The translations under genes were made by a program, and so were the position numbers. A stretch of DNA of 42,413 bases from Gnetum montanum (taxonomy: Eukaryota; Streptophyta; Gnetopsida; Gnetales; Gnetaceae), in contig MNCI01011774.1 in NCBI GenBank assembly GCA_015680685.1, forward strand, positions 1 to 42,413, in the 5' to 3' direction. This document shows, one piece after another, positions 32,156 to 42,138 of the stretch. How positions within the stretch are numbered: the stretch's first letter is position 1; every line of letters begins with the position of its first letter. The notes under the pieces are model-generated. The model was not told the origin of the DNA. It saw nothing but the letters and a program-made list of their open reading frames with translations, and made no database searches.

Positions 32156-32359
32156 TGGATTTTCCACATGCTACACTAGGCAAAGGCTATTGGCCATTTA
32201 TTAATCATTTTGAGTAGGTTCTTCTTTTATGCTTAAGAAAGATGGGTATTTATGATTACTATCTTACTGTTATCAAGATAAGCATATTCTAGATTACTTT
32301 GTAAGGTTTTAGGTTTAAGGGGCTCCTACTTGAATTGATCTAGGATCTCTAACTTCCAA

Positions 32360-33487
32360 ACCTTTTAATCTTGCTATCCTTTTGGTGCCTGGTGGGTATC
32401 CTCCCTACATTTAAAACATTGAGCATGTTTCTTGTAGCTAACAATGACTCATCATAGTCATTGCCCTTGTATTGATCTCTCCTATGATGAAGCCTACTAT
32501 GCCTTCATTCCTAGTGATGAAATTCTTCTCTTTTTTGTGTCATTAATGCTCTTGATCCCTATAATCTTGATGAATCTTCCTATCATCCTTATCTCGATCA
32601 CAATCTTTCCTATTTCTTTCTTTATCGTGGCTCCTCTTTTCAGAATCTCATGAGGAGGATGGTGATAGAGGATGACTAATAGAATGGTTCCTTCTAGTCT
32701 TTTCTTTTGGTTCTTTCTCTTATCCTAATTCTTCCCCTTATTTTTATTTTTTGTCTTTATCATTCTTCTTATCCTTGGTTAAATGACTAGGAGATTTATT
32801 CTTTAAGGTTCTTTGATTTTTGGATCTTGTTTGCCCATGACCAAGGTTCTCCAAGGTGGACTACAACCATTGGTAAATGGTATCCTTCTTAATCAAAGAA
32901 CAAGAATTAGTATACTAAGAGTATGAAGAAAAGAAATTCTTTCCCTCTTTATGTGGCTATAGGAACAAGGATGATAAGAGTCATTTACGCTTGGAGGCTT
33001 CATATCAGGCCTTCATACATTTTTCCTTTCAAATTTATGCCTTTTTAGACTGATAGTATCTAGAGATATTATTTATTAGTTCATACTTAGGCCTCATTAT
33101 TTTAAGGCCTAGCCTCATGATTTGGGCCATGAGCATGGTAGGGACAGATAACTTTGGAGGTAACATGATGCTGCCATCCATATCTCTCTAGAAATAAGTG
33201 CTCATCTTGATCAAGGATGAAGATGAAGTCTAGATAATAGTGGTTTAGATGAGCATACATTATCTTTATCTATTGTGGCTTCTTACCAGTAGTTCTTTGT
33301 GTCCTCTCTTATTATCTATTATATTTATCCCCATGTGGTGAAGATTCTTCCCTATTAGCAAAAGCCATTTTAAAAATTCACATAAGTGTATGTTAGGATA
33401 ATAGTTGTGATAAGCATGAGAGATATTTGTTAAGTTTTCCTCATAATGCTTGTGTATAATTTTACTAGTTAATAATATAAAGCACAC
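32360..33487 (-). pseudogene. Gypsy-2 gag, N-terminal part
   Basis: On the minus strand, 33487-33266 is open for 73 codons. Further on, D-G-S-I-M-L-P-P (near 33175) matches E-G-N-I-V-L-P-L of Gypsy-1. A basic Arg/Lys/Asp-rich linker occupies about 32830-32500. Then D-Y-D-E-S-L-L-A-T and R-I-P-T-R-H-Q-K-D-S-K-I (about 32460-32370) match Gypsy-1 12130-12220. The frame is lost just beyond, at the foreign block. The capsid core is missing. Confidence 0.7.
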
Positions 33488-33501
33488 TTAACTAGACTAA
33501 G

Positions 33502-33519
33502 TCCCTAGAAATGGTGCTA
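33502..33519 (-). other. Gypsy-2 primer-binding site (tRNA-Asp type, decayed)
   Basis: Reverse complement TAGCACCATTTCTAGGGA aligns with TGGCGCCATTGCTGGGGA of Gypsy-3. It sits directly beside the LTR end, which fixes the LTR edge and shows this is the 5' LTR side of a minus-strand element. Confidence 0.7.
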
Positions 33520-33520
33520 A

Positions 33521-34384
33521 AAATGTGTAATAGGTATCCCCTATGTCCAATCATACAAATCATAAGGATTCACTAGTGATCCATTCAAATTCTATAGACT
33601 TAGTTATCTAAGTGACAAATGTTCTTAAATAGTGAATTGTGAAGTTGTAAGATCATTATCTTCTTAATCCATAGTTATGTATTGACTATATGTATGGTTA
33701 AGGCATATGATATGTAAATTTTATAATAATGTGTGTGTGTGTGTGTGTGTGTAATAACTAGATGAGTGGATAAGGCTTGAATGATTAAATATTTAACTAA
33801 TCAACTAGTGTAGTAACTAACTATTCTAATTTGGAGTAACCATTTCCACTTACCATACACATCCCAAACTAGTGTTAACACTACTAGCTTACCAAGTGAA
33901 TATTAATAGTCATGCCAAATATCCACTGCTAGTAGTATTAAGCATTAACACATTATGCTTGAATTGATCATACTCATGTATTTATGATTAATAATATGAA
34001 TTACTTAATTAAGGAAAATAATGGAAAGTGCATGTAAAGTAAAGTGCATTAAAGTAAAGTTAAGCTATTTTAAGTAATAAAATGAATGTAGAAAATCTTG
34101 ATTTTAGTACCATAGTGCCAATGCCTTCAAGTACAAAGACACTCAAATAAAACTTCATAAAATCTCTTAGATCCACATTGCAGGCACTTAGAGGAAAAAT
34201 ATTCTAACTCTAGAGAAAAGAAACTACAAGGGTTTGGCTAAGGCTATGAATGAAAAATGTCATAAATGTGAGGGATACATACATTTATATAGGTAGTGAC
34301 TATGTCATTGTCATCATAACTACATCAATGCATCCTAGCATATGTTGATGGGGATACATTGATGGGGCTACATCAACGGGAATG
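33521..34384 (-). repeat. Gypsy-2 5' LTR (outer edge approximate)
   Basis: The inner edge is fixed by the PBS. Its sequence follows the family LTR order (GGTATCCCCTATG at 33533, like GGTACCCCTA in the others), with a TG microsatellite inserted. The outer edge is placed where Copia-1 LTR sequence begins (34385); the canonical CTCATCA end is not recognisable. Confidence 0.7.
33727..33751. repeat. (TG)n microsatellite
   Basis: About twelve TG repeats within the Gypsy-2 5' LTR, absent from the other family LTRs in the window. Confidence 0.95.
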
Positions 34385-34533
34385 TGTCAACTTAGTCTAT
34401 CTTAGTGATTTTTGACCAATCTTTATCATGTGTACTCAAATGGATTTTAATCCATCTCAACATTTTTATTAGAATCATTTTTTGTTTCACAAGAGCTCTT
34501 GCATTTGGTTGGATCATGTGAGTATCACATGTA
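34385..34533 (+). repeat. Copia-1 LTR fragment, first part
   Basis: It aligns with 6235-6385 of the Copia-1 5' LTR: TGTCAACTT/TGTCAGCTT, ATCATGTGTACTCAAATGG/ATCACATGTACTTAAATAG and AGAATCATTTTTTGTTTCAC/AGAATTTTTTTTGGTTTTAC. It ends where Copia-2 begins and continues at 40000. Confidence 0.65.
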
Positions 34534-35600
34534 TGAGAATCAAGAACTTAGAAAGGGGGTTGAATAAGTTCCTAATTGAAATTGCACCTACCACATAAAA
34601 ACATCAAATTTTATGTGGTTCCCTAACTTGGGTTCTTCCACACTCAGAGGGTAGAATTTGTATAGAATTCCAAACTTTATTTCTCAATAAAATGTGTTTT
34701 CAAGGATACCACACCTTGTACAAGATCTTAGCTCCACATCAAAGTGTTTCATCATTGGGAATCCACTCAACCCTATAAGGTTTCAACTAGCTTAGAATGT
34801 GGTTTTAAGAATCCCACAACCTTTACAAAATTGAGCTCTACTCTAGAGTATTTTAAGAGTACAAAATCACTCAACCCTACAAGGTCCCAACAAGCTCAAT
34901 GTAGATGCCTTTTTGTAGGAAGCACATAAACCCCATAGGACAACAAGTGAAAAAAAAGATAGAAGGACAAATTGTAATTAAAATTATAAGTCTTTGTCAT
35001 TGAAGCTCAATATAACATATAACCAAGCAAATGATATTACAATGAAGGATAAGAATATAATAACATAGATAAGATAATGATTGATTTGATGTGAATAGTG
35101 CTTGCACAATTTCTAATATTTTGGTATATTCTTATAGCCTTAGAGTTTTCAAAGACTCCTTAGAATTCATGCAATGATTGTCTAATGGCTAGTGTAGATG
35201 TCTCCTTTGAAGTGTAGACATCTACCTAAGATGGGCCTCAATTCAGGAGAGACATCTGACTAGAAAATGAAATATCTTCTATGAGACATCTTTAGGAAGA
35301 CGTCTTCTTTGGGATAGAGATATCTACTATTTCTAGGAGATGTCTCCTCAACTTGTGGGTTCTATCTTCTAAGGATATTTCTTGTCAATTTATCTTTTTC
35401 CTAGTCCTTGAATAATCTTCATTTGATTTGTAGCCTTCATTTTTAGTCCATGCTAATTTATGCTCTCATCTCAACCCATGTACTTTTTAGTTTGTTGTCT
35501 CATTATAGATCTCTTCTTCTTGAGTTCTCGTATCTCATTGTGGAGTTCTTGTTCATGTCCTAAAAATACATTATCCATAACAAACATTCTATGTTCTCCA
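34534..35600 (-). repeat. Copia-2 3' LTR
   Basis: It aligns with 38947-39999 along its length. On the minus strand it starts TGGAGAACATAGAATG after the purine run AAGAAAAA, a plausible polypurine tract, and ends near TTCTCA. It contains the A(G)ACATCT/GATGTCT-rich segment (35190-35350). Confidence 0.85.
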
Positions 35601-37560
35601 TTTTTCTTAAGGTTTTGACATACCAAACGGTCAACAAAATTCCCCTTATTTGTGATCTCCAAAACTTAAGAAAATAGGTTAGTAGATCTTGAAATCAATA
35701 CAGTACATACTTTATAAGTGATTAAGACACTTGTGAGTTTTTTAATGAGGACATTTATAAGTAAGAACCTAGAAACAAGAGCATTAGTACCATCATAAGG
35801 TTAGAACTATTCAAATATATTCACCAAGTATGTTCATAAGGTTATTATCATTTAATAGCAATATTTCTCATGATACTTGTTCTAATATATCCACTAGATC
35901 CCAACGTTTCTTAATTCATAAGATCATCATCATATTGCAAGTCATCACATAACACATAGATCAAAATCACATATTCATAGTATATTATCATTAAATTCTT
36001 CTCCTTTTGAAAATCATTAGAAAGAAAGTGGGACATTTCAACTAGTAAAAAGATAGATCAAGAGATAGTTAAAAAAATCTCCATTTTAAGTAAGAACTCA
36101 TGAGAAATTTCTCAATACATCTTCATGCATAGTACATTCATATGAAGAAAAACAAGTACATATATATCCAACTATTAAGATATAGATCAAATTTCAAAAC
36201 TAAATCAAGAAATAGAACAATCTCTAAGATATTCAATTTGATCACATGTATCTAAGGAAATCTTAAGGTATATTATCCATTCATTTTCATATCCTCCTAA
36301 GAAGCTTTCATAATTTCAGAATAGAAGTATGAGTACTTCATATTGCTTTAGTAGGAGTATATATATTTAGATGACTATTAATAAATATGGATCTTGATTA
36401 CTCAAGAGTATGTATATTCATTATATGTCAATGATGTAGTATAATCATAGAGATATATTCAAATAAATTCTAGATAGTTGCACAATTGATGATAAAAATT
36501 TTAAAGATTGAATCAAAAACATTTTTCTCATTTACCTTCAATTTGTATCATATGAATATACCTTTTGTTGCCTTTCTAGGAATTATGTCTTGGGGAAGAT
36601 CTTCATAAACTTCCCAAGTATTAATGCTTCATAGTAATTTATTACATCCAATCTTCCCTTATATATGTGCTTATTTTTTCTTTAACATTTCCAAAACCTG
36701 AAGCTAATTTTTTACAATTTTTCTTATTCAAGAATATTAAGCAATCCAACAACATTTATAGAAAAAAATATTATAAAAAAATTAGTAGGCACAAATCATA
36801 AAAAATTTGTCTTTGCTTGATCATCCAACTATGCCTTTCTTTATCATTTTCTTACAAAACATTGTCCAAATCATTAAATGAATGGAATTCCATTCTTGAA
36901 ATCCAAATTAAAATACTCTTAAAAAGAGCTTTTTAAGGACATGTAAGTAGCTAAATAGTTCAAGAGATAACATGGAAGATAGCCATACTACTTTGCTTCT
37001 CCATTTTTCTAACAAATTAATATATATGTTTCCTTTGATAAAATGAATTTATAGAATATTCAAACACAAAACCAAATTTAACTAGCAAGCAATGAAATAG
37101 AAAGTTATCATGAATTACCTTACTTAGTTATTGATGTAGGGAGGACTAATGAAGTTTGAGATGAGGCCCTCTATCATGGAGTTCCTCCTTATCCTCTGGT
37201 TTTCTTTCATTAGTTCTTTTACTGATGTCTTCAATCATGTATGACAATCCTTCTTGTTTAGGTTCTTCAAGATGTGAGAATCTATGTAATTTATTGTATC
37301 ATCCATTCTTGTAGAGATTTTTTCAACTTTCATCCCATTCTCATTCCAAGTTATTGCATCCTATAAGATATACTTACTGGGCTCCTTTTGACAATACCAA
37401 GCATTAATAGTATTTTGTCCAATATGAGGATAATAGTCTTGTTTATATCCATAATTTTTACAAATAAATAAAGTGTTTTCTTCATGAGTATAGTCATCAA
37501 ACCTAATTACACTTGATCTAGTGCCACTATCCTTTTGTGGGGATTTTTCCAAGCTTTCAC
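35601..37560 (-). other. Copia-2 non-coding internal region
   Basis: About 2 kb, strongly AT-rich, with no readable protease, integrase or RT motif on either strand. Stops are dense. It fills the place where pol would lie, so pol was lost or was never part of this element. Confidence 0.6.
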
Positions 37561-38891
37561 TTCTAGGCTGATTTTTATTATTTTCATTAACCCCTTATTC
37601 TTGAGTATCATTGCATTTCTCTTCATCTAACAGGGTTAGTAGTTGTATTCTAGCCTTTATTTCTAAGATTTTCCTTTTAAATTTTGAAGAGAAGGTATGA
37701 ATTTTAGAAAATTTTCTATTCATATTTTCTTTACCTTTTTGAGTAAATAATGTAGGATAAGAATTTCTTCACATAATTCACTATACCTTCCATCATACTT
37801 ACCTCTTGGTTTGTTAGAAATTTGTAATGAATTTTCATTTCTAAGAGCCATACATATAAGCTAAGAATATTTGGTGGTGTCATCAAATTCTTCTTCACTT
37901 CGTTCTCCATCATGCCAGCTTGAGTAGAAATTGGTCTTCTTCATGTCCATCTTAGTCTTATCCTTTTATGGTAACCTATCATTGCTAGGACATTTGGAGG
38001 CTACATGGCCTCTTCCATCACATACCCAACATTCTATTGAAAAATCATCAAAATTAGAATTTGAAATTTTTTTACCTCTATCCTTATCTTTGGAGTTGAA
38101 TTGGTTGGGTCCTAATTGATTGAGGATTCTTCCCTTTCTTGCTAGAAGCCTTTGAAATCTTCTTGATAGAAGAGCTATTTTCTCATCATTGGTCACATAT
38201 TGTGTAGCTGGTTCCTTTTCTTTGGATGATGATTTTAAGGCAATGGACTTTTCTGTTATTTCTCCTTCACTTATGAGATTCATTTCATAAAAATGAGAGC
38301 ACTTTTCCATTCTTTAAATTTTAAGATTAAAAAATATCTAATTTCTTCCATAGTTGTAACCTTAGGTCTAAACATAGGTTGTAGTGTTTTAATCATCCTA
38401 ATGATTACATTACTTTTAGGTAAGTCCTTGCCTATATTCCTAATTGCTACAACTAGATCATTTATCCTAGAAAATTAATCTTTTATCTTTTCTCCTTTCA
38501 TCATTTTGAGTTTGTTGTATTCACTTTGCAAAACCAAGAGTTTTGATTGTTTGACAATAGATGTACCCTCATAAGTAGCTTCTAAGGTTTTCCAAATTTC
38601 TTTGGTATTTCTACATCCACATACTCTATTAAATTAATATTTATTTAATGCACAATATAAATAATTTTTTGCTTTAGAATTGTACATGAACTTATCTTTT
38701 TCTTCTAATGTCCACTCACTCTATGGCTTGATGACCTTTGCTACACTATCGATCAGCAGTGTGTAACCTTCAAGGATGGACTCCCATACCTCAAACTTCA
38801 TTGACACAAAGAAGCCTTGCATTATTTCCTTCCAATAATACAAATTGAATCCATTCAACATTGGTGGCTTTGTGTAGGATGTCCCCTTCAT
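37561..38891 (-). pseudogene. Copia-2 gag (UBN2 type with intact zinc knuckle)
   Basis: ATG at 38891 (minus) starts a Gag with P-M-L-N-G-F-N-L-Y-Y-W-K, F-E-V-W-E-S-I-L-E-G-Y, E-I-W-K-T-L-E-A-T-Y-E-G, and L-K-M-M-K-G-E-K-I. These are the DUF4219/UBN2 landmarks of plant Copia Gag. Three single stops and a shift near 38300 break it. The second part (38310-37966) is open and carries an intact C-x2-C-x4-H-x4-C zinc knuckle (Cys codons from about 38031 to 37990) for RNA binding, after a Lys/Asp-rich linker. A further acidic tail (37913-37731) is in another frame. With so few lesions this is the best-preserved Copia gene in the window. Confidence 0.83.
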
Positions 38892-38929
38892 AATTTACTC
38901 TTGAACGTTAAAACTAAATGTAAGAGTAC

Positions 38930-38946
38930 TGGGCTTTGATACCACT
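38930..38946 (-). other. Copia-2 primer-binding site (tRNA-Met type)
   Basis: On the minus strand TGGTATCAAAGCCCAGT follows the 5' LTR. It matches the plant Copia TGGTATCAGAGC consensus with one transition. It fixes the orientation and the LTR edge. Confidence 0.85.
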
Positions 38947-39999
38947 TAACGATCGAGAGCTTAGAAGGGGGTTTGAATAAGTTATTAATGAAAATTATAC
39001 CTACCACCAAAAAACACCAAATTTTATGTGGTTCTCTAACTTTTTTACTTCCACACTTGGAGGGTAGAATCCATGGACACCTCTTGACTTTGTTTCTCAA
39101 CAAAATGTGGTTTGAAGGGTACCATACCTTGTACAAGCTTTGAGGTCAGCACTAGAGTGTTTTGCCACTATGAAACCACTCGATCCTTCAAGGTTCCAAC
39201 AAGCTTCGATTGTGATTTCAAGAATCCCACAATCATTACAAAATTAAGCTCCACTTTGAAATGTTTTGATGCTATAAAACCACTCAATTCCATAAGGTCC
39301 TAACAAATTCAATGTGGATGCCTTCTCACAAGAAGCACATCAACCCTGCAGGGCAATAAGAAAAAGAAAAAGAGACAAGGAAAGGATGTAACTAATATTA
39401 GAAGTTCTTGTTGTTGAAGTTCAATACAACATACAACCAAGAAAATGATATTAGAATGAAGAATAAGAATATAACAATATAGATAAGATAATGATTGATT
39501 TGATGTGACCAGTGCTTGCACAATTCTCAAGATTTTCGTAGCTTCTTATAGCCTAAACTCCTTGGAATTCATGTAATGAATTCTAAACAACTGGTGTAGA
39601 TATCTCCTTTGTAGTTAGGATGTCTACCTAAGATTGGCCTCACTTCAAGAGATATGTCTCACTGGAAAAGGGACATCTTCTTTGGAACATCTCTAGGGAG
39701 ACATCTTCTAAAGGATAGAGATGTCTACTATTTTTGGGAGAAGTCTTCTCAACTTTTGGGTTTTATCTTATGAGATTTTCTTCCATAAATTTGTCTTTTT
39801 TCTAGTTCTTGGAGTATCCTCATTTGGTTTGTAGCCTTCACTTTTAGTCCATGCTCATTCATGTTCTCATCTTGCTCCATGTAGTCTTCACTTTGCCATA
39901 TTGTTGTAGATCTCTTCTCCTAGAGTTTTTTTATATCTTTGTGGAGTTCTTATTCATGTCTTGCATACATTATTCACAACAAACATCCTATGTTCTTCA
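38947..39999 (-). repeat. Copia-2 5' LTR
   Basis: This is the partner of 34534-35600. On the minus strand it begins TGAAGAACATAGG and ends CTCTCGATCGTTA beside the PBS. The stretch AACCCCCTTCTAAGCTC near its end resembles the common 3' end of plant Copia LTRs. The segment 39595-39750 repeats A(G)ACATCT/GATGTCT words. Confidence 0.85.
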
Positions 40000-40343
40000 T
40001 TTTTTAGTCTTTAATTCAGTTTAGACATGGCTGTGTGAATGAGTAGAATTAGAAATACATATTGGAATCTAATACTAATTTTGAATCTACAAAAGCTAGC
40101 CTTGAATAGTTTTTCCAATTAACAACTAAAATCAAGCTTTAGAACTATATTTTTTGACCATACAAGATCTATGCTAAAGGGAGAGGCCTAGATCTATGTG
40201 TGACAAAGCTTGTGATATATAAACATAGTTAGTATATGAGAAAGCTTAACATGGAAGAAATTTACTATACCATATCAACATAAGGAGTGGAGCTGCTTTA
40301 GAATAAAATAGTGACTCTACAAGGACTACATATCATTTAGAGT
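40000..40343 (+). repeat. Copia-1 LTR fragment, second part
   Basis: It aligns with about 6385-6735 of the Copia-1 5' LTR. Shared words include CTAGCCTTGAA, GAAAGCTTA, ATATCAACATAAGGAGTG/ATGTCAACACAAGGAGTG and CATCATTTAGA/TATCATTTAGA. It is cut at 40343 by the Gypsy-3 LTR. The remainder of this LTR should lie beyond the window. Confidence 0.75.
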
Positions 40344-41180
40344 TGATGAGTCACCATTCATCAACCGTGATATCGCGTACGTGATATCATAGCCTAGCCA
40401 TGACATCGCGTACATGATATCGCAGCTTGTCTCCTCATCTATAAATAAGAGGTAGATAGTTCTGATAGGGAGTTAGTTAGTCTTTTGTCAGTTCTTAGTT
40501 TAAGTGTTAAAGTTTTAGTAGTTCTTTCTCTCAACCCTTTTCCTCCTAGTGTATGCCCGCAGTGTGGTGATTGTAATTGTACAACATCCTTATTCGAGTG
40601 TGACGTACTTGGACATGCACATGACCAAAAATAAAGATTGAGATTACTTCATCATTGCAGCATTCACTTAGTTTAATTATTTATTTTATTGTTATTTATT
40701 GCTTTCATAGTTAATCTCTCTTCATCGTAAACTCCTAATTAACATGGAATGAGTATGACTTAATCACGAGCATTTAAGTGTGATTACTTGGTAACCCAGT
40801 AGCGTACCTAGGATCTGCGCTTGGTAGTCCCAGTGGTAGTCGTGCACGAAGTCCAAGATGTGTACGGATGATTGAAGAACGGATGCTCATCGCACTTAGG
40901 CTAGCTTAGATTCTCTCTTACCCTTTCTCCTCTTAGCTTAATTAAAGATATCTTCCAGCATACTCAAGAGTAGCATTAGAGTAGAAACACATCATACATC
41001 TCACTCTGGACTAAACCATATGTGAAAAATTAATACTAGTCCAGGTGGGAAGATAGTGAACTACAAACTAAGAATAACTGTCTAGATACTATAACTAGTC
41101 CATCTGCGGAGTTCGACAGAATCATGCGTGAAATGCTCGTATTCATATGGTTGAGTGTAGGGATACCTCACCGCTCATCA
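40344..41180 (+). repeat. Gypsy-3 5' LTR (837 bp)
   Basis: It begins TGATGAG and ends CTCATCA. TATAAATA is at 40440-40447. U3 has four GATATC or GACATC words (40368-40422), two of them in GATATCGCGTAC and GACATCGCGTAC contexts that keep CpG. AATAAAG lies near 40629. Word order follows the Gypsy-1 LTR throughout (for example TTGGTAACCCAGTA near 40789). Confidence 0.92.
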
Positions 41181-41181
41181 T

Positions 41182-41199
41182 TGGCGCCATTGCTGGGGA
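41182..41199 (+). other. Gypsy-3 primer-binding site (tRNA-Asp)
   Basis: TGGCGCCATTGCTGGGGA matches the 18-base plant tRNA-Asp site TGGCGCCGTTGCCGGGGA except for two transitions. It begins one base after the LTR. Confidence 0.9.
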
Positions 41200-41321
41200 T
41201 GGTGCTAGTTATATAGATTAGTTATATCATACAAGGTTGTTGTACAGTAATTAATGATATATCTTTTAGGAAGAAATAATTATAAAAAGTCACATATAAA
41301 TTCACACAAAAATTCATAACC

Positions 41322-42138
41322 ATGGATCTCATACAAGACTATGATAATGCCACATCTAGTGAGGAAATTCATTGGAGAACCAACGAATTATATGACAATG
41401 AAGATTGGAGCACGCAACCCAAGGTGGGGGTTTCTTATAAACATGAACAAAAGCAACATCATCCCAATGCACAAAAGCACAACTTACTTGATGATGATGA
41501 ACCCCTACTATCCACTACAAGCCTAACACAAATACATGAGGCTATTCGAATTTCCCGTAGGCATTGGAAAGAGAGCTGTCTACCTAGGCTCGATTTAAAC
41601 AACTTTCCCAAATTCTCAGGAGGCTATGACTTAGATCCTCAACAACATTTACAAGCCTTCTATGATGCCTATACATGGAACAACATTGATAATAGTTGGA
41701 AAAAACTTAAACTCTTTCCTATGAGACTCATTGGCCAAGAAAAAATATGGTATAGATTGTTAAAACCAAATTCAATCCAACGTTGGCCAACAATGGTAGA
41801 ACTCTTTAACGAAAGATATCAAACCTACGCAAGAGTGTCAGCCTTGAGGAAACAAATCCAAGAGTGGAAACAAGCACAACATGAACCCTTAGACATGCAT
41901 GACCTTAGAAAGATATTATGCAATGTTAAACAACTGTCCAAGCCATGAGTTCTTCGAGGAAAGGCTAATGTATCATATCATTGATGGGCTTCGTGATGCA
42001 ACAAGAGAGACCCTAGGGATGTATGCCCAAGGCCAACTATATGAACTAAAAATCCATCAAGTCCAAGAGCTTATTATGTGGGTAGCAAAAGAAGAAGGAG
42101 AAATGGCTAGATGGGAGAGTGTTGAAAAACATCAATGA
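41322..42138 (+). pseudogene. Gypsy-3 gag, nearly intact, one frameshift
   Basis: ATG at 41322 (context ACCATGG) opens 208 codons to a TGA at 41946. The capsid (retrotrans_gag) fold signature is clear from about residue 85: F-P-K-F-S-G-G-Y-D-L-D-P-Q-Q-H-L, F-Y-D-A-Y, K-L-F-P-M-R-L-I-G, W-Y-R-L-L, F-N-E-R-Y-Q. The continuing homology (F-F-E-E-R-L, I-I-D-G-L-R-D-A-T-R-E-T-L-G-M-Y-A-Q-G) is in the +1 frame from about 41899 to 42138, so one shift lies around 41880-41930. Later stops follow. Gag would coat element RNA in cytoplasmic particles. The corresponding Gypsy-1 region is at 12160-12830. Confidence 0.85.

Larger units (their letters stand above)
28195..32350 (+). mobile_element. foreign block with two LTR-like copies inside Gypsy-2 gag
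   Basis: Homology to Gypsy gag stops near 32360 and resumes near 28190, but the middle of gag is missing, so the block replaces some sequence as well as interrupting it. It holds two direct copies of one unit, A (28360-30180) and B (30775-32155), around about 0.6 kb without coding capacity. Each copy has a TATA box and a downstream AATAAA-type word. A purine-rich stretch (CAGAGAAAATGTTGGTGATG) lies just before copy B, where a polypurine tract would be. I read it as a non-autonomous LTR element; no PBS or target duplication was found, so two independent solo LTRs remain possible. Confidence 0.5.
21515..34384 (-). mobile_element. Gypsy-2, minus-strand element of the Gypsy-1 family, interrupted
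   Basis: Reading right to left: 5' LTR (34384-33521), tRNA-Asp-type PBS (33519-33502), gag N-terminal part (33487 to about 32360), a foreign block (about 32350-28195), then Gag-Pol linker, protease, RT, RNase H, integrase, T-rich tail and 3' LTR (22399-21515). Order and sequence parallel Gypsy-1 throughout. The two LTRs are more diverged from each other than those of Gypsy-1, and no target duplication is recognisable. Either this is one very old element or the two ends came from two family members; the continuous domain order favours one element. Confidence 0.72.
34534..39999 (-). mobile_element. Copia-2, gag-only LTR retrotransposon (about 5.5 kb)
   Basis: LTRs of about 1,067 bp (34534-35600, the 3' LTR) and 1,053 bp (38947-39999, the 5' LTR) flank about 3.35 kb. 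There is a tRNA-Met-type primer-binding site at 38946-38930 and a Copia gag, but no protease, integrase, RT or RNase H signature. It lies inside Copia-1 LTR sequence: flanks 34533 and 40000 rejoin as neighbouring parts of that LTR. No target duplication is clear. Its gag is better preserved than that of Copia-1. It resembles the non-autonomous terminal-repeat elements that carry only gag, which rely on enzymes from elsewhere (inference). Confidence 0.8.

Noticed and set aside
34529-34533. Target duplication for Copia-2
   Set aside because: The five bases left of 34534 (ATGTA) and right of 39999 (TTTTT) do not match, so none is claimed even though the flanks rejoin in the Copia-1 LTR.
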